From Acinetobacter amyesii (GTDB lineage: Bacteria > Pseudomonadota > Gammaproteobacteria > Pseudomonadales > Moraxellaceae), in contig NZ_MVKX01000008.1 in the NCBI RefSeq assembly GCF_002018365.1, positions 62,001 to 126,000 on the forward strand: DNA of 64,000 nucleotides. The letters run 5' to 3'. Position 1 is the stretch's first letter; each line of letters opens with the position of its first letter. Under the pieces are notes generated by a model that had not been told where the DNA came from, searched no databases, and was given only the letters and a program-made list of their open reading frames with translations. This document shows, piece after piece, positions 44,819 to 54,831 of this stretch. The translations under genes and the position numbers were made by a program.

Positions 44819-46402
44819 ATGACTCAAACAGCTTGTACAATTTCCAAACTAAGCTTGGAATTTCCTTCTAAAACACTTTTTAAAAACCTGAAATTTAACC
44901 TCAATCAACAACAGCTTTCGGCATGTATTGGTCGCAATGGTTTAGGAAAGTCCTGCCTCCTTAAAATCTTACATGAGCAAAATCTGAAAGATCTCCCCTA
45001 TGAAGGGGAAATTTCATGGAATGTACCACATGCCTATTTATCACAATTTTCTCGACTAGAAGCTGACACGATTGCTTCTGCACTCGGTGTTGAAGACTTA
45101 TATGACGCATTTCAACGTATCGAAATAGGCAGCGCAAGTTTTGAAGACTTTGAGCTAACTGAAAACCAGTGGCACCGTCCTGTACTATGGCAGCAACAAC
45201 TTAAGCAGGCGTCACTTCCGACAGATTTAAATTTCCCTGTCGCTCAGCTGAGTGAGGGGCAAAAAACCAAATTGGCATTGTGTGCATTATTTTTAAAAAC
45301 CGACCACTATTTACTTTTGGATGAACCTAGTAACCATTTAGATGCATCTTCACGTATATGGCTCATCAATCGTTTAAAAAACCATCCTGCGGGTGCATTC
45401 GTCGTCAGTCATGATCGAGAATTGCTGCAACATGTAGAGCATATCTATGCTTTAAATGAGTTTGGACTCAGTCATGTTACTGGTAACTATGAAGACTACG
45501 TTCAACAAAATGATCTGCAAAATAAAGCCTTACAGCGTAATATTTTACAGCATCAGCGTGAGTTAAAACAACTCAAATCACAGCAACACGAAACACTGAT
45601 GAAAGCGCAAAAACGAGAACAACAAGGTTATGCACTACGCAAGTCAGGCTCCCAAGCCAAAGTATTACTCGATTTTAAAAAAGAACAAGCTGGTCAAAGC
45701 CTCGCGACAGTTCAAACGCAACAGCAGAAGCAATTGGAAGAAAAGAAATCTCAACTGATTCAGTCACAGCAACAACTTGAGCATGTCAAAGAGCAGCAAT
45801 TCGTTTTTCAACATCACGCTGAAAAAACTGGAGAAATCTTAAGAGTTAAACATTTTCATCACAAAACATCTCAGCACCAGCCATTCGACTTGGCCTTACA
45901 GGCAGGAGAAAAAATTCATTTAAAAGGAAAAAATGGTATTGGTAAATCTACATTTCTAAAGTATCTGAGTCAGACCACATCACAGTCTAGCCATGAATTA
46001 TTTTTGTCTGTACATACCCTATATTTAGACCAAAACTTGAGTGATTTATCACCTGAATTGAGTGTTTTGGACAATCTAGCAAAGTTTAATCGTGAGGTTT
46101 CCTCAACGGAATGGCGTAATCAACTCGGTCAACTTAGAATCCGTGGTCAAAAAGCGGAACTACCATTTCACTGTTTAAGTGGTGGTGAACGTTTAAAAGT
46201 GACGTTGTTGGGCTTAAATTATTTAACACCGAATATTGAGCTTTTATTGTTAGATGAACCTGAAAACCACTTAGATATTGAGTCTAGAGCGTTATTGGCT
46301 CAAGCCATCCGGCATTATACAGGTGCGGTGATCCTCGTTTCACATGATGCTTATTTTGTAGAATCTTGTGGCATTCAGAGTAGCGTGCAATTAGTTGAAT
46401 AG
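44819..46402 (+). CDS. ABC-F family ATPase (ribosome-associated type)
   Basis: This 527-residue protein has two ABC domains in tandem and no membrane segments. Domain one has Walker A GRNGLGKSC, signature LSEGQKTKLAL and Walker B YLLLDEPSNHLD. A charged coiled-coil linker rich in Gln/Lys/Glu follows. Domain two has GKNGIGKST, LSGGERLKVTLL and LLLLDEPENHLD. ABC-F proteins act on ribosomes to rescue stalling or protect from antibiotics. The first Walker A has Cys after Lys-Ser, and the interdomain linker is long, with no close match to EttA by eye. The start at 44819 follows AAGG; the frame is open to an ATG at 44783. Confidence 0.88.
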   Translation: MTQTACTISKLSLEFPSKTLFKNLKFNLNQQQLSACIGRNGLGKSCLLKILHEQNLKDLPYEGEISWNVPHAYLSQFSRLEADTIASALGVEDLYDAFQRIEIGSASFEDFELTENQWHRPVLWQQQLKQASLPTDLNFPVAQLSEGQKTKLALCALFLKTDHYLLLDEPSNHLDASSRIWLINRLKNHPAGAFVVSHDRELLQHVEHIYALNEFGLSHVTGNYEDYVQQNDLQNKALQRNILQHQRELKQLKSQQHETLMKAQKREQQGYALRKSGSQAKVLLDFKKEQAGQSLATVQTQQQKQLEEKKSQLIQSQQQLEHVKEQQFVFQHHAEKTGEILRVKHFHHKTSQHQPFDLALQAGEKIHLKGKNGIGKSTFLKYLSQTTSQSSHELFLSVHTLYLDQNLSDLSPELSVLDNLAKFNREVSSTEWRNQLGQLRIRGQKAELPFHCLSGGERLKVTLLGLNYLTPNIELLLLDEPENHLDIESRALLAQAIRHYTGAVILVSHDAYFVESCGIQSSVQLVE

Positions 46403-46426
46403 CTCTTATTTTTTAGAAAGATCTAA

Positions 46427-46464
46427 AAAAAGCCAAAGTAGATGAACGCTACTTTGGCTTTTTT
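46427..46464. terminator. Bidirectional terminator between ABC-F and desaturase genes
   Basis: AAAAAAGCCAAAGTAG and CTACTTTGGCTTTTTT pair around ATGAACG. Runs on both sides serve the plus-strand ABC-F gene and the convergent desaturase gene. Confidence 0.88.
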
Positions 46465-46525
46465 ACAGCTTTAAAAATCATCCATTGGAAGCATTAAGGA
46501 CAATATTGCTTAACAATACTGTGTT

Positions 46526-47695
46526 TTAACGCCCGATTTTCTTCATGATTTTTTGTTTAACGCGCTGCTGAAGTGATGCTGAGCGTTCCTTGAGCTCGGC
46601 ACGCCAGTCATTCGGCACTGAGCATTTCGCGAGGCGAACCCAAACGCTGGCAAACTGTTTGATAAAACTGGCTTCGTTATAGTGAATACCATATTCCTCA
46701 CAAAGTGCTTTAATTTTAGGTGCAGCTTCTGCATAGCGGTTCGCAGGCATATCAGGGAATAAATGGTGTTCAATTTGGTGACTTAAATTACCACTGAGTA
46801 TATGCAACCATTGTGTTCCACTAAAATTACTTGAGCCACGAATTTGACGAAGATACCACTCTGCTCGAGTTTCATTTTCGGTATTGTCCATCTCAAAGTT
46901 TTCCGCATCTTCAGTAAAATGGCCATTAAAGATGACAGCGGAAGCCCATAAGCTACGAATCACATTGGCTACTGCATTTCCTGCAAATACAGGAATCACA
47001 TTGGGACCTGCAATAAGCGGGAAAAATACATAATCTTTAATCACTTGGCGCTTAATTTTCTGACGCACATCGGCTGCTTCATGCCATACATCTTTCCAAG
47101 TTTTGGTTTTATACGCAATAACATCTTCTAAATGTAAACGTTGAATGCCGACATACCACTCAAAGAAAACCATGAGTTGGGCAGCCAGTGGAATATTAAA
47201 AAGGAAACGTGGCTCCCACTTTTGCGATTCACTCACACGGATTAAGCCATAGCCAACATCATGGTCCATACCGACAATATTGGTATAGGTGTGATGCACA
47301 TAGTTATGGGTATATTTCCAGTCTTGGCCCGTGGCAATGGTATCCCAATCATAATTAGCACCATTTAAGCTTGGGTCATTTAACCAATCAAACTGACCAT
47401 GCATCACATTATGACCGAGTTCCATGTTCTCTACGATTTTAGAAATACCTAATAAACCAGTACCCATTAACCAAACTGGTGGAATCCAACCTGCAAACAT
47501 CAACATGCCACGAGAAGCAATCTCGCTATAACGGACAAAATTGCGAATTTTATAAATATACGCTGCATCTTTTTCACCTACGTTCTGCATAATTTCACGT
47601 CGTATTTGCTCGACTTTTTCACCAAATTCAGCAGTTTGTTCGGGTGATAAATAACGTGACTTACTATTCGGACGAATATATATCGATTGATTCAT
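46526..47695 (-). CDS. Acyl-lipid/acyl-CoA fatty acid desaturase
   Basis: This 389-residue membrane desaturase has the three histidine boxes: GHNVMHGQF (HxxxH), HNYVHHTYT (HxxHH) and HQIEHHLFPD. These hold the di-iron centre. It introduces a double bond into a fatty acyl chain using electrons from a ferredoxin-type partner, and that partner is encoded just upstream in the same operon. The HQIEHH box (Gln in place of His) is typical of the front-end/linoleoyl-CoA-desaturase-like group, so regiospecificity is open. The gene follows the reductase by 35 bases. Confidence 0.9.
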   Translation of the reverse strand: MNQSIYIRPNSKSRYLSPEQTAEFGEKVEQIRREIMQNVGEKDAAYIYKIRNFVRYSEIASRGMLMFAGWIPPVWLMGTGLLGISKIVENMELGHNVMHGQFDWLNDPSLNGANYDWDTIATGQDWKYTHNYVHHTYTNIVGMDHDVGYGLIRVSESQKWEPRFLFNIPLAAQLMVFFEWYVGIQRLHLEDVIAYKTKTWKDVWHEAADVRQKIKRQVIKDYVFFPLIAGPNVIPVFAGNAVANVIRSLWASAVIFNGHFTEDAENFEMDNTENETRAEWYLRQIRGSSNFSGTQWLHILSGNLSHQIEHHLFPDMPANRYAEAAPKIKALCEEYGIHYNEASFIKQFASVWVRLAKCSVPNDWRAELKERSASLQQRVKQKIMKKIGR

Positions 47696-47730
47696 GATGA
47701 TGCCCCTGATTTGTTTTTATGCGGCTTGGG

Positions 47731-48750
47731 TTAGAGTTGAATACGTACAGGTGAAATTGCCTGAGAAACACATAATTTGATTTGTGTGTTATTCGCATGA
47801 TCAATTTCGCCAGTGAGTAAGTTTTTCACTGAACCCTGTAATTTCGTACACGAACAGGTATTACAAATACCCATCCGACAGCCATGCGCAGGTTTTAAAC
47901 CAGCTTTTTCAGCACTTTCCAGTAAATTTCCCTCTGCCAAAAAATCTTGCTGGGCTAAACTAAAAGTGACAGGTTGAGCAGGCACCGAATCATCTGCAAT
48001 CATTTGAAAATATTCAGTATTTAAATACTCTGAAAGCTTGAACTCACTATACAGTTGTTCAATGCTTTGCATCATTGGCGCTGCACCACATGCATAGCAA
48101 TCTCGCTGTTTAAAATCAGGAACCATATGGTTTAGCACCTCTGGTGAGATATGCAATTTGGTTTTCAGCGTATTAATCGCATGTAAGTGTGCATGGTTAG
48201 ATTGCTTCGCTAGTTGAATCAATTCATCCAAGTAAGCATCATCTCGATTGAAGTAAATCAGGTCAACCGGACGTCCAAGCTGAATTGCTTGTTTAAACAA
48301 AGCCATGATTGAGGTAATGCCACTACCAGAAGCAAGCAGTAAAATTGGTCGATCCGAATTTAGCTTTAGGCCAAACTCACCTTGCGGTTGCGATAATTCA
48401 ACAACCTCACCTGTTTTTAATTGCGTCAGGCAGTTGGACACTTTGCCTTGTTGTTTGACGGCAATCACCACATGACCAGATGTATTAATTTCGACGACGC
48501 TATAGCTACGTTGATGCCGTACACCATCTTTGACAACTGTCACCAGAACACATTGGCCTGGTCGATAATTTACTGCTTTAAAGTTGCGATTGGCTAAAAA
48601 ACTCAGTTCATAAAATCCGATCCCCACACAACGTGATTTGACCAATTGCGCTTTAACACGTTTGTAGGCCCAAATTGCATCAAATTTTTCTGCAATAAAA
48701 TCAATAAAATCTTCCCGAATCCACTCAGGCTTGTAACTTGTAGTTGTCAT
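47731..48750 (-). CDS. Ferredoxin reductase with C-terminal 2Fe-2S ferredoxin domain (desaturase partner)
   Basis: This 339-residue protein has an FAD-binding domain (NYRPGQCVLVTVVKDGVRHQ; RSYSV), an NAD(P)H-binding domain (LLLASGSGITSIMALF; YACGAAPMMQSIEQL) and a C-terminal plant-type ferredoxin with the cluster cysteines CRMGICNTCSCTK plus a later Cys. It passes electrons from NAD(P)H to the desaturase encoded next. The start at 48750 follows GAGG; an in-frame ATG at 48771 lies upstream of that site. The gene pair is common in Acinetobacter and Pseudomonas. Confidence 0.9.
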   Translation of the reverse strand: MTTTSYKPEWIREDFIDFIAEKFDAIWAYKRVKAQLVKSRCVGIGFYELSFLANRNFKAVNYRPGQCVLVTVVKDGVRHQRSYSVVEINTSGHVVIAVKQQGKVSNCLTQLKTGEVVELSQPQGEFGLKLNSDRPILLLASGSGITSIMALFKQAIQLGRPVDLIYFNRDDAYLDELIQLAKQSNHAHLHAINTLKTKLHISPEVLNHMVPDFKQRDCYACGAAPMMQSIEQLYSEFKLSEYLNTEYFQMIADDSVPAQPVTFSLAQQDFLAEGNLLESAEKAGLKPAHGCRMGICNTCSCTKLQGSVKNLLTGEIDHANNTQIKLCVSQAISPVRIQL

Positions 48751-48944
48751 TTTTTGCCTCGGATAATGCATTAATATACATTTGTTTTTAAATTATGCTT
48801 ACCTTATGTTTAGTGCTAATTTCCCACCATGTGAATTCGGGACAAAATCTATCATTTGGCATTTTTTATCATTTTATGTCTAACAATCTGTCACTTTTTG
48901 CAAATCCTAATTTGAAGTTTTGATTTGTTATAACGACACAAATA

Positions 48945-48972
48945 AAAAAACTAGGCCAAAGCCTAGTTTTTA
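48945..48972 (-). terminator. Terminator after the formaldehyde dehydrogenase gene
   Basis: AAAACTAGGC and GCCTAGTTTT pair around CAAA with T runs on both sides. It lies about 70 bases downstream of the minus-strand dehydrogenase stop codon. Confidence 0.8.
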
Positions 48973-49041
48973 AAACAATGAAAATTAACGCATTAATATT
49001 TAAATGATTAGTCGTTTAATCAAAAATATTTAAATCAATGT

Positions 49042-50184
<1,143 letters not shown>

Positions 50185-50264
50185 TTAACAGATGAGTTAC
50201 AGTAACCTCTTTTTAAGCCTAGATACAACCTTAAAACATGATGTTATGATGAATTTTTCAAGGA

Positions 50265-51839
50265 ATGATTAATGCTATTCGAATGATACAATTACGTGAA
50301 ATAAGTTGTACTGTCGGTTTAACTGTTTCGATCAGCCTATTAACTGGATGCAGCTTACCTAGCAATCAGTCAAAAAAAGATGTCCCTATACAATCGCATG
50401 CAGAAAAATGGATTACGTCTGCTACAGATTTAGAAAAATTAAAACAAAAACAAACGGCTTATTTAGCCTTAGATGATGCCTTTTTAAGTATTGCTTCTCG
50501 TCTACATTTGATTCGAAATGCAAAATACACCATCGATTTACAATATTACATTTGGGAAAATGATGCTATTGGGCATCTGATGTTTCAAGAATTACTGCAT
50601 GCCGCTGACCGTGGGGTAAAAGTAAGGCTATTAATTGATGATCAAAACGGGACGAAACTCGATCCGACCTTACAATCCCTTTCAGCTCATCCCAATATTT
50701 CAATCAAACTGTTTAATCCCTATAAATTTAGAAAATTACGTGTCATTGATTATGCATTTCGCTTAAAGCACATTAACCATCGTATGCATAATAAATTAAT
50801 TATTGCTGATGGTTTTATGGGCGTAACTGGTGGTCGTAACATCAGTAATGAATATTTTGATGCCAGTGAAAGTTTTCAATTTACAGATTTGGACATCCTT
50901 TTCTATGGCGAAGCCATTCAACAAGCCAATCAGGTATTTTTGAACTTTTGGAATGATGATTTAAGTTATTCTGTTCAGCAATGGATTGGTGCAGGTACAA
51001 AAGAAGAATTAAGTCAATTAAGACAAACATACCAAGAAAATTCTGCAACGTTGACTAAAGATCAGCAGCGTATTAACTATGCCCAGCAACAACTGGCGGC
51101 ACAGCTTAAACTTAGACCGGTAAACTGGGCCGAAGCACATTTTATTGCGGATAGTCCGAATAAAATACGTGGTGAAGCCAAAGAGCAAGAATTGATTTAT
51201 AACCAATTTTCTACTTTGATGGGACAGCCCAAGGAACGCATGGAATTGGTTTCAGCTTATTTTGTTCCCACGCAACAAGGAACTGACTTTCTGACGGGTC
51301 TTGCAGGTAAAAATGTAGAAGTCCGTGTCTTAACCAATTCATTTTTAGCCAATGACGTCGCTGTCGTTCATGCGTTTTATCAAAAATATCGCAAAGACTT
51401 ACTCGAAAATGGCGTGAAATTATATGAATTTAAACCCTATATAGAACGCTCTAAACGCACATGGTATGAAGTCATGACTGGAAATATCATCCCTGCGAAA
51501 GGCAAAAATGCCTCTAGTTTGCATGCTAAATTTTTCGATATTGACGGTATGGTGTTTATTGGATCATTTAACTTTGATCCACGTTCCGCAAATTTAAATT
51601 CGGAAGTTGGTCTAGTCGTTAAATCTGATCGATTACAAAACGATATTTCGGCGGCTTTAAACCAATACTTACCGCAAATTGCATATGAATTAAAATTGGA
51701 TAAAAACGGCGAAATCATTTGGTTAGAGCATCAAAAAAATGGAACAATCAAAACTTATACCCATGAACCCGAAACAACTCGATTCCAAAGATTTAGCATA
51801 AAAGCAGTGTCATACCTCCCCATTGAATGGATGATGTAA
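50265..51839 (+). CDS. Phospholipase D-family lipoprotein (cardiolipin synthase-like)
   Basis: This 524-residue protein has a signal peptide ending in the lipobox SLLTGC. It carries two HKD motifs: HNKLIIAD (His175, Lys177, Asp182) and HAKFFDID (His420, Lys422, Asp427). The order and size resemble the ClsC/YmdC branch of the phospholipase D superfamily, which makes or remodels cardiolipin; a lipid-degrading role is also possible. A lipoprotein anchor would place it outside the cytoplasm, which is unusual for a cardiolipin synthase. The start is uncertain: the ATG at 50265 nearly touches AAGG. Confidence 0.85.
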   Translation: MINAIRMIQLREISCTVGLTVSISLLTGCSLPSNQSKKDVPIQSHAEKWITSATDLEKLKQKQTAYLALDDAFLSIASRLHLIRNAKYTIDLQYYIWENDAIGHLMFQELLHAADRGVKVRLLIDDQNGTKLDPTLQSLSAHPNISIKLFNPYKFRKLRVIDYAFRLKHINHRMHNKLIIADGFMGVTGGRNISNEYFDASESFQFTDLDILFYGEAIQQANQVFLNFWNDDLSYSVQQWIGAGTKEELSQLRQTYQENSATLTKDQQRINYAQQQLAAQLKLRPVNWAEAHFIADSPNKIRGEAKEQELIYNQFSTLMGQPKERMELVSAYFVPTQQGTDFLTGLAGKNVEVRVLTNSFLANDVAVVHAFYQKYRKDLLENGVKLYEFKPYIERSKRTWYEVMTGNIIPAKGKNASSLHAKFFDIDGMVFIGSFNFDPRSANLNSEVGLVVKSDRLQNDISAALNQYLPQIAYELKLDKNGEIIWLEHQKNGTIKTYTHEPETTRFQRFSIKAVSYLPIEWMM

Positions 51840-51948
51840 TGACAATGTACTGCTAATTATTTGGATTTTTCTCATCAATACGATCTAATTGGAACGATTT
51901 AAGCATTTTCAAACAACTAGGTGATGTTCTTGGTCAGTCTCGATATTG

Positions 51949-52602
51949 TTAGTGCTGGCTTTTGAAAATAACCAAACCATTGACTTCACCAAGACATTCC
52001 ACTTGGCCATAATTGGCTGCTTTCAGCGCATCTAAATGCTCCTCAACAGACATATACAACTCATGATTTTGCTGTGCATGTGGTGCATATAGATGATCAC
52101 ACACAAAATACACGCCTTGTGTATTTAACAACGTTTTTACAGTCCGATGAAACTCTGCTGCATACGCCTTATGCCTCAACTCATGTAAAGCTTGATGAAT
52201 AATAATCACGTCAAAGGCGCTGTTCTGATTGAAGTGAAGAGCTTTTTCCCAAGCAGATTGTTTGAAATCCCCTGTTATAAAATTGCATTTTAAGCGTTGT
52301 TCTGCACTTAATTTTTCTTTTGCCAAGTCATGCATAGCTTCGGAGAAATCAAATGCGGTGTAATCTATATTTGGACAATGATTGATTAAAAAATCAGCCA
52401 AATAACCTGGACCTGAACCCAGTTCAAGTACACGGGCATTCGGGTTGAAAGCAAAAATAGAGTCAACATACATTTGAAAGATGTCATAACGCGACGGACG
52501 TTTAAGATTGACTTCAGCGGCCCATTGTTTAGCTTCGATTGGATCTTTTAAGTCTATGGGGCTGGGCACATCGTTTATGTGTATATTATTTTCGCAATTC
52601 AT
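51949..52602 (-). CDS. SAM-dependent class I methyltransferase
   Basis: This 217-residue protein has the methyltransferase fold: VLELGSGPGYLADFLI (motif I), YTAFDFSEAMHDLAKE (post I), FDVIIIHQALHELRH (motif IV region). The substrate is unknown. No operon partners are present: the neighbours are convergent and divergent genes. Confidence 0.8.
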   Translation of the reverse strand: MNCENNIHINDVPSPIDLKDPIEAKQWAAEVNLKRPSRYDIFQMYVDSIFAFNPNARVLELGSGPGYLADFLINHCPNIDYTAFDFSEAMHDLAKEKLSAEQRLKCNFITGDFKQSAWEKALHFNQNSAFDVIIIHQALHELRHKAYAAEFHRTVKTLLNTQGVYFVCDHLYAPHAQQNHELYMSVEEHLDALKAANYGQVECLGEVNGLVIFKSQH

Positions 52603-52740
52603 TTTTCTTAGACTTAATTTAGATAGATTGAATGCTATTTATACATAAAATATCTCAATAAAAGCAAAGGTTTTACTCACACTTGATGATGCTTTAACAT
52701 CCACCGCTTATTTTGTTTTATCTCCCCCTAAAGTTTTCTA

Positions 52741-53178
52741 ATGCAATTTTTTGATTTAAGCCGCCAATTTAATTTAAGTGATATTTTAACGCCTTTTACA
52801 ACGCTCTCTGACCTTGGTCATCAAGAATGGTTTTTGTCGAAAGTTCGAGTTGAGCATGACTGCTTATCTGACAATGAAATGATTGAAGGTCAAGCTGTGC
52901 TTAAATCTAATCACAATATCCAAATTGAGTTGGAATGGTTAATTCAAGATACAGGTCATGAATTACAGCTTTTATTTAAAGGCATTGAAACTGCTGCTAG
53001 CGAAGAAACATTGGTGATCGTGAAAGGCGCGCAAATTGTAGATGATGCAAACAAAAAAGTTTCGTCTCAGACTCTGAGTTTATGGATCGATGGTACTTTA
53101 CTGCCTATGCTGCCTCATATTCGCAAAGAAATTAAAGCGCGTTTAAACCTTTGGGATTATGTTGAATATGATGGCTAA
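52741..53178 (+). CDS. Hypothetical protein, 145 residues
   Basis: A soluble 145-residue protein with mixed alpha/beta composition and no recognisable motif, signal peptide or membrane segment. It starts FFDLSRQFNLSDILTPF and ends IRKEIKARLNLWDYVEYDG. An AAAG-type weak ribosome-binding site precedes the ATG. The coding appears real from length and codon pattern. I do not recognise the family. Confidence 0.6.
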   Translation: MQFFDLSRQFNLSDILTPFTTLSDLGHQEWFLSKVRVEHDCLSDNEMIEGQAVLKSNHNIQIELEWLIQDTGHELQLLFKGIETAASEETLVIVKGAQIVDDANKKVSSQTLSLWIDGTLLPMLPHIRKEIKARLNLWDYVEYDG

Positions 53179-53285
53179 GGAATTGGTGTTTATCCATTAT
53201 TAAGATGCCACCTTTTAATCATTGAATGTTTGCCTGTTTAAATGAGACATATATTTCAAGGTATCTCACAATAACGTAAACTTCC

Positions 53286-53894
53286 CTAAAGTAAGCCTAT
53301 ATCTTTAAATAAGCTTTGATAGGCCTCAGCTTTTTTTCCCAGTGCCAATGGATAAGCTCTAGATGATGACGGCATACGGTATAAAGTCAAATCTCTGCCT
53401 GCAAATTCGGTACGAACAGCATGCCCAATGTGTGGTTTTTCGGTGTTTTCAGGCATAGAAAGCATTAATGTATCAGTCGCTTTGTCTCCCGTCGTCATAA
53501 TACTGTGACAATTCGGCATTTTTTGAAGTAGCTTCGCAATATCGGTTGGCTGATGGATCTGTAAAAACTTGTCTGATGCATTGCCTTTCAAACGAATCAC
53601 TTGATAGGCTGTATCAAAAATGCCTATACCTGTTTCATTTAAAAAATCTCGAATGAGCTGTTCTTTAAAAGTTTTGCTCTCTAGATTGAGAAAATGATTT
53701 TTATCCTGAAAAAAACATAGGCCAAAGATTTTCCACATGTCATTTTGAAAATTTGGATAATAAAAATCCATTTTCCAGCGTATTTTAGGTGGCGGAAAAC
53801 TCCCTAGCATCAAGAGTTTCCCATTTGATGGCAAAAATGGCGCTAAAGGATGCGTTTCTATTTGCGGTTTCGCGTCGGAAATATCTTTGCTCAT
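53286..53894 (-). CDS. Uracil-DNA glycosylase superfamily protein (hypoxanthine-DNA glycosylase-like)
   Basis: This 202-residue protein shows LLMLGSFPPPKIRWKMDFYY near the N-terminus and MPSSSRAYPLALG near the C-terminus. The GSFPP and (M/L)PSSS motifs, with the FYYPNFQNDMW segment, resemble family 6 of the uracil-DNA glycosylase superfamily, which excises deaminated adenine (hypoxanthine). It would act in base-excision repair. Substrate specificity cannot be confirmed by reading. Confidence 0.72.
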   Translation of the reverse strand: MSKDISDAKPQIETHPLAPFLPSNGKLLMLGSFPPPKIRWKMDFYYPNFQNDMWKIFGLCFFQDKNHFLNLESKTFKEQLIRDFLNETGIGIFDTAYQVIRLKGNASDKFLQIHQPTDIAKLLQKMPNCHSIMTTGDKATDTLMLSMPENTEKPHIGHAVRTEFAGRDLTLYRMPSSSRAYPLALGKKAEAYQSLFKDIGLL

Positions 53895-53933
53895 GTAGAT
53901 TTAACTTCGCCCAGTGGTTGAATCATAAAATGT

Positions 53934-54650
53934 CTATGAAAATTGTTCAGTGATGTGTTTTGCTATTTTTTCAGCCCATAACTGATAAATTTCTTTACTC
54001 GGGTGAAAGCCATCTTGTGCCATTTGTAAATTTTTCTCACGATACTCGTGTAAATCGTATTCAATTAATCGCATATTCGCTTGAGTATTAACATAAATTT
54101 TTAACAGCGCATTCATCTGCTGTGAATACTGTCCAAACAGCCATGACAATGGAAATGGTAAAGCTGGAAACTCATCCATCGGTGGCACACCTGAAATGAT
54201 CAATAGCTTTGGATGAAACTTTTCCTCGACAGCTTGATATAAGCGCTGCTGGAGCTTCAACCACTGGTCTGGTTGTTTTAATGCTGTGACATCATTGACA
54301 CCAACAGAACTGATCACGACATCAAAGTTCTGCTTTGCGACATTACCCAAAGCATTGATGATTTGCTGGCTGTTATGCCCCGTTGTGGCTTCAAGGCAAT
54401 AGTGAACTTGATAATCAGGCGATAAAATTTTAAGTAATTGTCCCAATAACGCATCCGACTGATGCTCGACGCCGACTCCTGCTGCCGCTGAGTCACCTAG
54501 TATTAATAGCGATAATGGTCGATTACCCTGACCACTCGTTCCACAACGTTCTCCAACCGGTTCTGCTAAACGTGGAGTATTTTTTTTCACACGGTAACCT
54601 TGGATCAGTAATGCAGGTAATAGCAGCAGTGTTGATACTTTGAGTAGCAT
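53934..54650 (-). CDS. SGNH/GDSL-family esterase
   Basis: This hydrolase has the nucleophile block LLILGDSAAAGVGVE, the glycine/asparagine blocks (SSVGVNDVTAL) and the C-terminal DGFHPSKEIY with the Asp/His pair. A hydrophobic N-terminus (MLLKVSTLLLLPALLIQGY) suggests a signal anchor. The start is uncertain: the frame is open to a TTG at 54710, and I use the ATG at 54650 that begins the hydrophobic segment, although neither has a clear ribosome-binding site. The gene is divergent from the enterochelin-esterase-like gene, with the Fur-like box in between, so iron control of both is possible. Confidence 0.78.
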   Translation of the reverse strand: MLLKVSTLLLLPALLIQGYRVKKNTPRLAEPVGERCGTSGQGNRPLSLLILGDSAAAGVGVEHQSDALLGQLLKILSPDYQVHYCLEATTGHNSQQIINALGNVAKQNFDVVISSVGVNDVTALKQPDQWLKLQQRLYQAVEEKFHPKLLIISGVPPMDEFPALPFPLSWLFGQYSQQMNALLKIYVNTQANMRLIEYDLHEYREKNLQMAQDGFHPSKEIYQLWAEKIAKHITEQFS

Positions 54651-54781
54651 AATATTCAGCAATGATTGAGAACTTGTCGTCTTTATTATTTTAAATGGTT
54701 TATAAAACAAAGCATTGTCTCTATTGTTATTTTTCTACATTTTCTTTTGTTAAAAGCGGCATATTGCTAGTTTTTTATATT

Positions 54782-54800
54782 AATAATGATTATCATTTAT
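54782..54800. promoter_or_regulatory. Fur-box-like operator
   Basis: AATAATGATTATCATTTAT matches 14 of 19 positions of the classical Fur consensus GATAATGATAATCATTATC, including the whole central GAT-TATCAT region. It lies about 30-50 bases upstream of the esterase start and between two divergent genes. Confidence 0.7.
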
Positions 54801-54831
54801 TAGTTTTCATCCTACCTATTTTATTATTTCA

